A stretch of DNA of 32,113 nucleotides from an uncultured Acetatifactor sp. GTDB taxonomy: Bacteria > Bacillota > Clostridia > Lachnospirales > Lachnospiraceae. This document shows, in pieces, positions 1 through 8,025 of this stretch. Under the pieces are notes generated by a model that worked only from the letters and a program-made list of their open reading frames with translations, was not told the DNA's origin and did not search any database. The first letter of the stretch is position 1; the number at the start of each line of letters is the position of its first letter. The stretch lies in the NCBI GenBank assembly GCA_910578185.1, contig CAJTPN010000031.1, positions 1-32,113 of the forward strand, written 5' to 3'. Both the position numbers and the translations under genes were made by a program.

Positions 1-40
1 CTAAGTTTGGGGTAAAGAAATAAGTTTCAATATCAATGTG

Positions 41-724
41 TCAATACACTAGCTTCCCCCCGGTGGGCTTTTCTGGATATAAATGCCCGGACATCCAGGC
101 ACGTACCGTATAACCTGCAAGCTCCTCCGGCGTAAGGTCAATCCCCCCCTTAAACGGATGAATTGCCGCCGCACCACAGCCGCCTTTCAATTTATAAATA
201 CAATCTGAAGCCCTGGTATCCAAAATGGCAAGCTCTGCCTCGCCATCCAGAGCTTTCAGCCTTGCCAGAGATCTTGCGTAAAACGTCGAATACACCACCG
301 CATTCTGTAAACCGCGCCGATGAACCATCTCCACAATCTTTTCTTCCATTCCGTCATAGGCAAATACACCGTTTTTCAGCTCTATGTTCAACTTCAGTCC
401 TGTTCCCGTCTCCGAATCCGGTTTCATGTGTCCTTCCAACAAATCCAAAACCTCTTCCATTGTAGGAATCGACTGCTCCGGTCTATCCCCTGCGTAAATA
501 TGCAGTTTTTTCAGCTGAGCCAGCGTATAATCCCTTACATATCCGGTTCCTTCCGTCGTCCTGTCTACTCGCTCATCGTGGATAACCACCAACTCCCCAT
601 CCCTGGTCAGCTGAATATCCAGTTCTATCCCGGTCAAATGTTTGAGCGAAGCTGCCTTTTCAAAGGAAAGTATCGTATTTTCAGGGTACCTTTGACTGCA
701 TCCCCTATGGGCCCATATTTTCAT
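41..724 (-). CDS. Glycerophosphodiester phosphodiesterase (GDPD family)
   Basis: The protein hydrolyses glycerophosphodiesters to glycerol-3-phosphate and an alcohol. It has the GDPD signature at its start (WAHRG, then RYPENT), the acidic metal-binding ELD motif, and the catalytic HDE about 30 residues later. At about 227 residues it has the usual length of a complete family member. No signal peptide is visible, so it is probably cytoplasmic. An in-frame ATG exists at 736, but GGAG lies inside that extension, 6 nt before the ATG at 724, so 724 is preferred. It follows the cytidylyltransferase/oxidoreductase fusion after about 100 bp and is the last gene of the glycerophosphate module. Turnover or recycling of glycerophosphate units is a reasonable role, but the natural substrate is not shown by the sequence. 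Confidence 0.88.
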   Translation of the reverse strand: MKIWAHRGCSQRYPENTILSFEKAASLKHLTGIELDIQLTRDGELVVIHDERVDRTTEGTGYVRDYTLAQLKKLHIYAGDRPEQSIPTMEEVLDLLEGHMKPDSETGTGLKLNIELKNGVFAYDGMEEKIVEMVHRRGLQNAVVYSTFYARSLARLKALDGEAELAILDTRASDCIYKLKGGCGAAAIHPFKGGIDLTPEELAGYTVRAWMSGHLYPEKPTGGKLVY

Positions 725-823
725 CCTTTTCTCCATCCATGCACACTTTATGTACTTAAATCACTATTTAACGCATTTTCAGCAATTCATCCGGACTGTT
801 GCAAACATACAGAAAAGGGCCTT

Positions 824-2167
824 TCATTCACCTAAACGCCCTTCTTCCTGTAAAAAACGCTCCATAATTCCGGCCAATGCCACAGATTCACCCCGTGTCA
901 GCTTGAACTCGCTGCTGCTGCTGCCGTTGATCAAAGCTAAAAAATCGCTGATTTCATAGCGCAGGCCATCCCCCAAAAAGGTTTCCGAGTATTTCTCTAC
1001 CGCTTCTGCCTTTTCATAATGTACTTCAAAATAGGATGTCTTCCACCACGGCGCTTCCGCCACAATATATCCCTTTGTCCCGGCCACCAACAACCTCCCT
1101 TCGGACTTTACGCCCAACCCGCAGGTCGCCGTGGCAATTCCTGCAGGAAAGAGAAAGGAAGCCTTGGTAAAGAGATCCAATCCATTTCCGTCATGAATCG
1201 TATCAAAACGAAGCTCATCAAACTCTCTGCCAAAAATCTTTAAAATCGGAAGCGCCACATAGCTGCCAAGCTCCGTAAAGCTGCCCCCATACATAGTATC
1301 TGTCAACTCTCTGCTTCCCTGTGCCTCTAATTTCGTAAAACATGCCTCCACATTCCGGATGCAGCCAATGGTTCCGCTGCACGCAATACCAAGCAGTTTG
1401 TGAAATCCGGGACAGTACGCGGTCTTTATCCCTTCAAATAAAATCAATCCCTTTTCTTTGGCATATGTAAACAATTCTTCCGCCTGCTTTTGCTTAAGCA
1501 CCATTGGTTTCTCACAAAGAACATGCTTGCCATGTGCCAGTGCATCTCGGATATATCCGTAATGGGTCTCATGGGGCGATGCTATATACACCGCATCCAC
1601 CGCCTCATAGAAATCCTCCAAATCAGGATATACATTGATTTCCCACCTTTGTGCAAACGCTTCAGCGCTCTTTGTATGTGGATTGTATACCCCCTGTGTG
1701 CTGATTCCGCTGACCAGTCTTGCCTCCGGAATAAAGCGTGCGGCGATCCGCCCCGTCCCAATGATACCAATTCGCTGAATAGGACTGTTTTGCTCCCGCA
1801 GCATGGTGCTGGATATATTCTTGGTTCGCTCCAGGTATACCACATCGCAGTAATCTTTTAGATAATCAAAAACGCCTGTCCAGTCAGACCCAATTACAAA
1901 AAGATCAATATGGAATTTTCGAATATCATTTACCTTTTGTCCCGGCGACTCCTCAATGATTATTTCATCCGCAAACCCTGTCTTTTTCACATTTTCAATC
2001 CGCGTCACCAGCGAATCCACCACATTCAGTTTTCCCCGAGCCTTATCATAAGCCTCGGTGGTCACCCCCACAATCAGATAATCGCCAAGTGCTTTCGCCC
2101 TTTGCAGCAACCGATAATGTCCTTCATGAAAAAGGTCGAAGGTTCCATATGTAATCACTTTTGTCAT
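824..2167 (-). CDS. Cytidylyltransferase fused to Gfo/Idh/MocA-type oxidoreductase
   Basis: This is a two-domain protein of 447 residues. Residues 1-125 form a nucleotidyltransferase of the glycerol-3-phosphate cytidylyltransferase (TagD/GCT) type, with YGTFDLFHEGH (the HxGH site, H14 and H17) and the late RTKNISST motif, which matches the RTxGISTT motif of GCT. Residues from about 132 form a Gfo/Idh/MocA dehydrogenase, with the Rossmann motif GIIGTGRIAARF at 134-145 and the family's EKP motif at 219-221. Known GCT enzymes make CDP-glycerol from CTP and glycerol-3-phosphate. The oxidoreductase half probably acts on a polyol or sugar linked to the same activated donor, which is inference. The start overlaps the stop of the upstream transferase gene by 4 bp (ATGA), so the two are translationally coupled. 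There is no internal stop, so the fusion is genuine in this assembly. Confidence 0.85.
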   Translation of the reverse strand: MTKVITYGTFDLFHEGHYRLLQRAKALGDYLIVGVTTEAYDKARGKLNVVDSLVTRIENVKKTGFADEIIIEESPGQKVNDIRKFHIDLFVIGSDWTGVFDYLKDYCDVVYLERTKNISSTMLREQNSPIQRIGIIGTGRIAARFIPEARLVSGISTQGVYNPHTKSAEAFAQRWEINVYPDLEDFYEAVDAVYIASPHETHYGYIRDALAHGKHVLCEKPMVLKQKQAEELFTYAKEKGLILFEGIKTAYCPGFHKLLGIACSGTIGCIRNVEACFTKLEAQGSRELTDTMYGGSFTELGSYVALPILKIFGREFDELRFDTIHDGNGLDLFTKASFLFPAGIATATCGLGVKSEGRLLVAGTKGYIVAEAPWWKTSYFEVHYEKAEAVEKYSETFLGDGLRYEISDFLALINGSSSSEFKLTRGESVALAGIMERFLQEEGRLGE

Positions 2168-4722
2168 ATAATCTTTCCCTTTGCAAATTCATATACGGTT
2201 TGGCCGCATGTTCCGTTTGTATTGGCATTGACTCTGGAAAACGCCCTTAACTGCCTCTCCCGATCAAACGGATTACCGGTAATATGTTCGTCCAACAGGT
2301 CTTGCAGGGAATTAAACGCATTTTCATTCAGGCAGTATTGCAGCCACTCGGATTCTTCCATGAACCCCGGTTCATGTTCCAGCAGATCATTGTAATCAAA
2401 CTCTATTTCGACTTCTCCGTATTCCCTGGTAAACACATTGATATCATATAATTTCCGCTCCGGCGCGTACCAGATACGACAGTCCGGTTTCCCAAGCTGC
2501 TGCCATGTGACGACAAACCCTCCCATGTTGGCCGTCAGGAAATATCCGTTTTTACCACGGTTCTTTGCTCCCATGGGAGGCTTCCACTCTTCCATCTTTC
2601 CTGTCTCCAGGTCTAAGGACAGATACATATTCCCCCAGTTTGGCGAGATAATAGCTTTTTTTCTATCCCCTTCCTGAAAAAATGCGATGCTTCCAAAAGC
2701 ATGATCCTCACATTCAAACTCCTGGGGCCATCTGATTGCCTTAAATTCCTTCGGTACATCCCCATACACTCTCGCTTCTCCCGTCTTGGGATTCCAACGC
2801 GTAATGTGCATCCCTTTCACGGGTATCAGCCACAATTCCTCCCCATCAGCCACAATTCCATGGGTACCCTCGTTGCTTTCAAGACCGCAACGGCAAATTC
2901 TGGTTTCCAAGGTGTCCATATTCATGAAAATAAACCGATCTTCTTCCGGCGATGCAAACACCATCTCATTTCCATATACGGCACTTCCGCCTGTTTCCCA
3001 CTTTTCATTTACAAACCGTATATAAAAATTTTTGATTCCATCAATATATTCAAGCTTTTCCGTCTCCGGACAAAAGCGAATTAGAAAAGGATACTGACAC
3101 GGAAGCAGATAAAGGTACTTGCCTTCCTCATCATGCCAACAGCTTAAAAATGCCGCTCCCTGCAGCACAAACTGATGGAACTCAATCTTTCTAATTTTTC
3201 CGTTTTCAATGATCAGCATATTCTGTGCATTGCTGGGAACCACATAAATTTTTCCCTTGATTTCCATCGCCCGCATATAATATCTGCCACCGGAATATCC
3301 CGTACCAAGATCCATGTAAAACCGATAATGATAATCATTCTTCCGGGAATACCATAGCTGGTTATTATTGGTAACCTGGTATCTGTCGTCGCCCCACAGA
3401 TCAAATTGCAGCCCAATCCGTTCCCCGCGCCAGTCATCCTCACCGGGAAGGGAATTGATATAATTATTAAATATAAAAAGCGGTTTTCCGGCAACTCCAA
3501 ACAGCGAGGTGACACTTGTACCAGAGTCTCCGATATATACATCTGAAAGAGCAATGGAATTTTCCATATCCGACGTTTCGTCCAGAATCCCCAAATTATC
3601 TTCCACAAATGATGTCTTCAAGGCCTCATAAATCGGCTTATACATAGCCCGCATGGAATCAAATGTGGATTCCAAAAGAGGATGCGGACGCCACAATAAA
3701 CAGGCATCCTGTCTCCCCCGAAAAACAGTAAAAACGTAATTCATCTTTTTGAGAAAGGCATCCGTATTCGCCAGCATTCCTGTGATGCTGGTATTATAGA
3801 AATACACTTTCCTGCCTTTCATCTTTCCCTCCCACTCTGCAGAGACTTGGGGTGGATTCTGGCATTTATGAATTACGCTGTCAAATTTGGGAGATCCAAA
3901 GACAAGAAACTTGCTCTCCGGTATCTGCCTGTCAAAATATTTTTTAAATTTTTCCGACTGAATTACAATGTAATCCGCATTTTCATAAGCCGGACACCAA
4001 GCCTGTCCCGCGCTCATGGCTCCCGCCGTAGCATAATACGGAATATAGACAAGCATATCCGTATATTTTTTTATATTTTGCGAATAAAAAAATGGATGAA
4101 CGCTTGTCACAAAATTCATATCATCATAGGGATTATGTATAAAAACCACATCCGGACAATGGCTTGCAAAGTCAAAGTCTCCATAAGGGGTAATTGGTAC
4201 ATTTGCAGGATACAAATCTGCCTCATAATGCATATCCCCAAAACTGCCGTCAGGCCTTTTGTCAAAATAGGGAATAGGAATCACATAAGCGTCGCAATCC
4301 GGATCCGCATTCGCCGCCTGCCATACACTTTCCAGGCTATCCCACATACTTGCCTTATATGGAAGGAAAACTGCTTCCAGACGTACTTTCACATCTTTTT
4401 TTAAGCTGCCTGCAGCCTTCGTTAATTGATGATTTAACGATTTGGTTATTTTATTCCCGTTAATTTCTTCCCCACTCCCAAGGGCTCTGTGAAAACCGTA
4501 TATCAATTCACAGTATTCCTCCAGCAAGCCCACCGTGGGATGCCCTTCGCTCTCTGTTTTCTCAATCAGCGTTCCAATGGAAATCGCACCGCTTTGACAG
4601 TCTTCCAACATTTCCATGGCATGAGAAATATTCTTCTGCGCGATATATTTCCTAATATGGTCATGGGCCTGATCCATCTGTCTAATCAGCTCTTCAGCCT
4701 GTTGTTTTAATTTCTTTCTCAT
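2164..4722 (-). CDS. CDP-glycerol glycerophosphotransferase-like protein with beta-propeller-like C-terminus
   Basis: This 852-residue protein starts with a charged helical stretch (about 1-110, possibly coiled coil). A glycosyltransferase-B-like domain of the TagF/TarF type follows, at about 110-440, with the RPHP motif near 345-348 and SDVYIGDSGTSV near 393-404. The latter corresponds to the SDxxxTDxSS nucleotide-binding motif of CDP-glycerol:polyglycerophosphate transferases. From about 450 onward it changes to repeated beta-rich units with aromatic and GK/ETG turns, resembling a beta-propeller. No membrane segment is visible, so it probably acts at the inner face of the membrane, adding glycerophosphate or a related phosphopolyol to a surface polymer. 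It is the first gene of the module and overlaps the cytidylyltransferase fusion that could supply its donor. Its ribosome site is weak (GGTGAG about 10 nt before ATG). The acceptor is unknown. Confidence 0.78.
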   Translation of the reverse strand: MRKKLKQQAEELIRQMDQAHDHIRKYIAQKNISHAMEMLEDCQSGAISIGTLIEKTESEGHPTVGLLEEYCELIYGFHRALGSGEEINGNKITKSLNHQLTKAAGSLKKDVKVRLEAVFLPYKASMWDSLESVWQAANADPDCDAYVIPIPYFDKRPDGSFGDMHYEADLYPANVPITPYGDFDFASHCPDVVFIHNPYDDMNFVTSVHPFFYSQNIKKYTDMLVYIPYYATAGAMSAGQAWCPAYENADYIVIQSEKFKKYFDRQIPESKFLVFGSPKFDSVIHKCQNPPQVSAEWEGKMKGRKVYFYNTSITGMLANTDAFLKKMNYVFTVFRGRQDACLLWRPHPLLESTFDSMRAMYKPIYEALKTSFVEDNLGILDETSDMENSIALSDVYIGDSGTSVTSLFGVAGKPLFIFNNYINSLPGEDDWRGERIGLQFDLWGDDRYQVTNNNQLWYSRKNDYHYRFYMDLGTGYSGGRYYMRAMEIKGKIYVVPSNAQNMLIIENGKIRKIEFHQFVLQGAAFLSCWHDEEGKYLYLLPCQYPFLIRFCPETEKLEYIDGIKNFYIRFVNEKWETGGSAVYGNEMVFASPEEDRFIFMNMDTLETRICRCGLESNEGTHGIVADGEELWLIPVKGMHITRWNPKTGEARVYGDVPKEFKAIRWPQEFECEDHAFGSIAFFQEGDRKKAIISPNWGNMYLSLDLETGKMEEWKPPMGAKNRGKNGYFLTANMGGFVVTWQQLGKPDCRIWYAPERKLYDINVFTREYGEVEIEFDYNDLLEHEPGFMEESEWLQYCLNENAFNSLQDLLDEHITGNPFDRERQLRAFSRVNANTNGTCGQTVYEFAKGKII

Positions 4723-4745
4723 TGCGCTTATGTCTCACCACCTTT

Positions 4746-4759
4746 ATGAAACATTTCAT
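4746..4759. promoter_or_regulatory. 14-bp palindrome upstream of the glycerophosphotransferase gene
   Basis: The sequence ATGAAA-CA-TTTCAT is a perfect 6-bp inverted repeat lying 24 bp before the start codon at 4722. It could be an operator, or part of the outer flank of the neighbouring TnpB-like element. No clear -35/-10 pair is visible between it and the gene. Confidence 0.3.
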
Positions 4760-4779
4760 TTAAAATAAGGCACATTTCG

Positions 4780-5000
4780 TCACCCTATCGGGTGATGCTG
4801 ACCGTCCACCATGTGTACACCTGGTATTCTCCTGACAGCCCGCTTCGCTCCCGGTACTTCTCAAAAAAGCCTCCGGATTTTCATCCGTTAAAGCCTCCTT
4901 GAGTTCCCACAGGTCTTGGCCTACCCAATGCCCGGCTGACCGCCGGCTTCTAATGCCGTTTTTGTTTTTATACTTATTGAACTCCTGTCGCCCAATAAGA
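4780..5000 (-). ncRNA. Candidate omegaRNA/reRNA-like structured region 3' of the TnpB-like gene
   Basis: This 380-bp gene-free stretch is GC-rich and full of short hairpins when read on the minus strand, the direction of the TnpB-like gene. The hairpins are CTTATTG/CAATAAG (4973-4999), CCGGC-GGTCA-GCCGG near 4931-4945, CGGAT-GAAA-ATCCG with a GNRA-type tetraloop near 4873-4886, and a terminal CACCC-GATA-GGGTG at 4782-4795. TnpB guide RNAs are transcribed from exactly this place, running from the 3' end of tnpB to the right end of the element, with the guide just beyond. The 20 or so bases after the last hairpin (toward 4760) would be the guide. The RNA and its borders are inferred; no database match was made. 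Confidence 0.45.
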
Positions 5001-5102
5001 TATCATAAAGAAATCCTCCATAGTCCTTATCCCGTCTTACCGGTTCCGGTGAAATGATCCTCTCGGCCGCATTTATCTATGGATTTTTCCATAATGAACC
5101 TG

Positions 5103-6432
5103 TTATTTTGATTGCTTCTGTTTTTGAGCCAAGCCCCTGTTGAGGGCATTCCTGGCCGCATTTTCCCGCTCCGGCAGCTCCATGCCGCAGTGTTCGCAGA
5201 CAAATCCCTTTTCCCTTTGCACACAGGCTGCCACAGCCACTGCATTCTTTGCTGATATCTTTTCCAAACACTTCCACCAATTCAATGGAGCGTTCCCTGC
5301 ATTTTTGTGCCAGCCGATTTCTCACATACCCCTTCTGCCACATGCTGACGGAATTATTTATCTTTTTATTGATTCCTGCTCTGGATACAGGAGGCAGCTT
5401 AGGTATATAGATCACACCCGGTTTCTCAGTCTCCAACATCCTGTTGATCTCCCCGTTGATGTAAGTGTGAAGCGTAACCTCCCGTTTTTTCTTCCCTGTG
5501 TTATATTTCTTCCTGCCGGGATTATTTCGGCTGTTTTTGCGATATCGGCTTAAACCTTCACGAATATATTCTGTAAGCGCTGTCTGATGAATTCCATACC
5601 TTCCGCCGTAGACATGCCCCTGATCCGTCACAAACATTTCCGTCATTCCCACTGCAAGCCCCACCTCATTGTGGTAACCTGAAAGTTCTTTTACCTTAGC
5701 CTCCAGGGGAATATCAATCTTGACCTTTCCCTCCGCGGGATATATTCTAAGGTAGAGTTGTCTGCTGTACCTGTTGCTGTCCGTCAGAGGAATAAATATC
5801 CTTTTGCGATTCTCCTTTGTTGAAATATAGATCCCACGGCGAGTGCCATCGTCCCCATATCGGTACCCCTTTGCAGTTACGGCAAAGCCCTCCGCTTTGT
5901 CGGCATTGAGCTTTTTCAAATGCTTACGCACCTGTCTGCGCAAATACTGCTGAAGGCGATGTTCGTCCAATCCTTCACGAATACTGTCATAGCTCTCCTG
6001 CCAGTCTTTTTCCAACACAGGTTCTCTTCCTGCCAGAATTGCTTCAAAACATTTGCTCTGTTTCATGACAAACCGCAAATAATGCCTATCCTCCGGCGTC
6101 AGATTTTGATTCTCTCTGATGCATTTCTCAATCCTGTTTTTCGTATGTGACCATTGGCTCTTAATATCGCCCAGCGCATCAAAAACAGCACTGTAAAAAT
6201 ACACCGAGGGAAGGTTCAGACGAGCGCGCAGCCCGCTGTGGGTCATTTCATTCTGCACAGTATAACCAGGATATATCTTCGGTAAGCTGTATATGCCCCC
6301 AAACTGTCGGTAGACATGATTTTTAACGGTGCGATAGTCCTCCGCAATCTCCAGAAGCTTCTTCATATCAGCCTCTGGAATCAATTCGCTGCTGTACTGG
6401 TGAACAGTCTTAAATACTGTCTCCTGTGCCAT
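5103..6432 (-). pseudogene. TnpB-like protein (IS200/IS605 type), RuvC residues substituted, frameshifted near the C-terminal zinc finger
   Basis: The C-terminal half has the TnpB layout: a RuvC-like core, a long basic helix region, the KCRERSIELVEVFGKDISKE stretch, and then a four-cysteine zinc finger (CSGC and VCEHC). An extra base in the purine run at about 5205-5217 shifts the frame between the two cysteine pairs. Removing one base joins the frames and gives a protein of about 440 residues ending at 5103. The acidic residues of active TnpB are missing: GIDxG reads GLAVG (near residue 260), the ExL glutamate position reads YIPKL (near 344), and the DRDxNAA position reads PERENAA. It is therefore probably nuclease-dead even without the frameshift. 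The start at ATG 6432 is chosen because GGAAGGGGA lies 9 nt before it; a TTG at 6483 is also in frame. There is no tnpA nearby. The frameshift could be a sequencing error. Confidence 0.75.
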
Positions 6433-6548
6433 ACCGCGCATTCCCCTTCCGCTTTCCCTGATTCCACATATCCTGTTATTCAATATTACAATAAAGTTTT
6501 AACGGCAAGTCAGATATACTGCGTTTTCTTTCTGTCTTTCCAAGCCTT

Positions 6549-6579
6549 TGTTTTTCGTAGAATAACTAATTCTGCGAAA
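6549..6579. repeat. Left 31-bp inverted repeat (putative recombinase crossover site)
   Basis: This matches 7995-8025 in inverted orientation at 30 of 31 positions. It is itself an imperfect palindrome: arms TTTCGTAGAAT and ATTCTGCGAAA (10 of 11 complementary) flank a 5-bp asymmetric centre, AACTA. Two arms around a short asymmetric spacer is the form of a tyrosine-recombinase core site. Confidence 0.85.
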
Positions 6580-6607
6580 AGAATCTGACAAAATAAACAC
6601 TATATTT

Positions 6608-6636
6608 ATTATATACAATGAAAAAAACTTTGTCAA
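6608..6636 (-). promoter_or_regulatory. Perfect-consensus sigma-A promoter inside the cassette, directed at the TnpB-like gene
   Basis: Read on the minus strand, TTGACA (6636-6631) and TATAAT (6613-6608) are separated by exactly 17 bp. Transcription would begin near 6601, cross the left inverted repeat, and reach the TnpB-like start at 6432 after a leader of about 170 nt. It is the best promoter match I found in the window. Confidence 0.85.
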
Positions 6637-6653
6637 TCACTTTCGCATAGCAC

Positions 6654-6683
6654 CAAAATATAACAAAATATGACAAAATATAG
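6654..6683 (+). repeat. Three tandem 10-bp iterons
   Basis: CAAAATATAA, CAAAATATGA and CAAAATATAG follow each other without gaps, so every copy faces the same side of the helix. They lie between the outward promoter and the recombinase gene and could be arm-type binding sites for the recombinase N-terminal domain or for an accessory protein. The role is inference. Confidence 0.6.
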
Positions 6684-6822
6684 GAGATATTGACCCATGT
6701 ATGCCGTTTCTGTGATTCATAGCAGTATTGCACTTCCGGTTATAGGACTGGTTGGGAATCTTTTCCGGCGGAAACGACGTCCATTAACCGTCAAAATTAT
6801 AGTCAAAATGGAGGTACAACTT

Positions 6823-7944
6823 ATGCCGAGGACGGGCGAGAACATTTACAAAAGAAAAGACGGGCGCTGGGAAGGGCGCTACATCAAAGAACGCATAAAC
6901 GGGAAGGCACGATACGGCGCGGTTTATGCAAGAAACTATAAAGAGGTAAAGGAAAAACTTGAAACTGTCAAAAGAGAGCTTGCCAAAAAAAATGCTACTG
7001 TCAAAACCGGAAAAGTGACAGAAATCGGAAATAAATGGCTTTCTGAGATATCCTTGACATTGAAAGAATCTTCTGCCAACAAATATGAAGATATTCTCAA
7101 GCGCTATATTATTCCGGAATTTGGCATGAAAGAGTTATCGGAGATCACAAATCAGCAGATTATCGACTTTACAAGCTGTCTGCTCTCAAAGGGAGGTGCG
7201 AAAAGCCAGGGGCTTGCGCCGGCAACCGTAGCCGAAATTCTCTCAATCATGAACGGTATCAGAGCATATGCTTTGAAAAGGGATTACACGGTGACTTTTT
7301 CATCGGAATGTGTCCGACTCAAACGGGAACAGAAAGACATCAGAGTTTTGAGTATGGAGGAAGAAAAACAGCTCCTTTTGTATTTACATGAGCACCTGGA
7401 TCTGTCCGCTTTGGGAATTATAATGTGCCTTTACACAGGAATCAGAGTGGGAGAATTATGTGCAATGAAGTGGGATGATATCAATCTTTCGGATAAAAAC
7501 ATGCGAGTCACCAGAACCATGCAAAGGCTTCGCGTAAACGCATCTACCGGAAATCGTACAGAAGTGAAGATTTCTGAGCCCAAAAGTGCTTGTTCTGTTC
7601 GCACCATTCCTTTGCCAGATACGATTTTAGAGCTTTTACATAAGTTTCATACCCCAGGTGCATACCTGCTGACAGGGGATGGCACCAGATATATGGAACC
7701 CAGGACCATACAAAATCATTTCAAAAAAATCCTTTCTTCCTGTGGGATTAGAGACGCCAATTTTCATGCCACCCGGCACACTTTTGCCACAAGATGTATT
7801 GAATTGGGGTTCGACATCAAGAGCTTAAGTGAAATCCTGGGGCATGCCAGTGTGGGAATTACTATGAACCGTTATGTACATCCTTCCATGGCGCATAAAG
7901 CGGAAAATATGAATCGCTTCTCGACGCTATTTGCCGTCAAATGA
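6823..7944 (+). CDS. Tyrosine recombinase/integrase (phage/Tn916-like, with N-terminal arm-binding domain)
   Basis: The 373-residue protein begins MPRTGENIYKRKDGRWEGRY, the start of an AP2-like arm-binding domain common in Gram-positive integrases. A SAM-like core-binding domain follows at about 60-165, then the catalytic domain. Catalytic residues are visible: Arg in YTGIRVGEL, the HATRHTFAT box with His and Arg, LGHAS, and the nucleophile Tyr in MNRYVHP. The start at 6823 is set by GGAGG at 6810-6814, 8 nt upstream; the open frame runs back to 6697, but that part shows no ribosome site and no family match. No excisionase gene accompanies it. I see no convincing promoter for the gene itself. 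It lies wholly between the two inverted repeats, so it most likely acts on them and inverts its own cassette. Confidence 0.92.
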   Translation: MPRTGENIYKRKDGRWEGRYIKERINGKARYGAVYARNYKEVKEKLETVKRELAKKNATVKTGKVTEIGNKWLSEISLTLKESSANKYEDILKRYIIPEFGMKELSEITNQQIIDFTSCLLSKGGAKSQGLAPATVAEILSIMNGIRAYALKRDYTVTFSSECVRLKREQKDIRVLSMEEEKQLLLYLHEHLDLSALGIIMCLYTGIRVGELCAMKWDDINLSDKNMRVTRTMQRLRVNASTGNRTEVKISEPKSACSVRTIPLPDTILELLHKFHTPGAYLLTGDGTRYMEPRTIQNHFKKILSSCGIRDANFHATRHTFATRCIELGFDIKSLSEILGHASVGITMNRYVHPSMAHKAENMNRFSTLFAVK

Positions 7945-7994
7945 TTGGTCAGGAAAAAGAGTGATTGTGGAAGAAGAATACTATGTAAGGTCAA

Positions 7995-8025
7995 TTTCGC
8001 AGAATTAGTTATTCTAAGAAAAACA
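7995..8025. repeat. Right 31-bp inverted repeat (putative recombinase crossover site)
   Basis: This is the partner of 6549-6579. Arms TTTCGCAGAAT and ATTCTAAGAAA surround the centre TAGTT, the reverse complement of the left centre. One mismatch to the left copy lies in the outer arm. The last bases of the repeat form the first strand of the adjacent terminator. Confidence 0.85.

Larger units (their letters stand above)
6549..8025. mobile_element. Putative self-inverting recombinase cassette
   Basis: About 1.48 kb is bounded by the two inverted crossover-like repeats. It contains an outward consensus promoter, three 10-bp iterons and one tyrosine recombinase gene, and nothing else recognisable. 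Because the asymmetric spacers (AACTA on the left, TAGTT on the right) are inverted relative to each other, site-specific recombination between them would invert the cassette and not excise it. Attachment sites left by an integrated element would instead be direct repeats. It could also be an inserted element that carries inverted ends. Confidence 0.6.

Noticed and set aside
6697..6822. 42-codon N-terminal extension of the recombinase
   Set aside because: It has no ribosome site and no family-like sequence, whereas GGAGG 8 nt before ATG 6823 and the MPRTGENIYKRK start fit the family.
6549..8025. Reading the two repeats as attL/attR of an integrated element
   Set aside because: Attachment sites of integrated elements are direct repeats. 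These are inverted, including their asymmetric centres, so excision is not expected.
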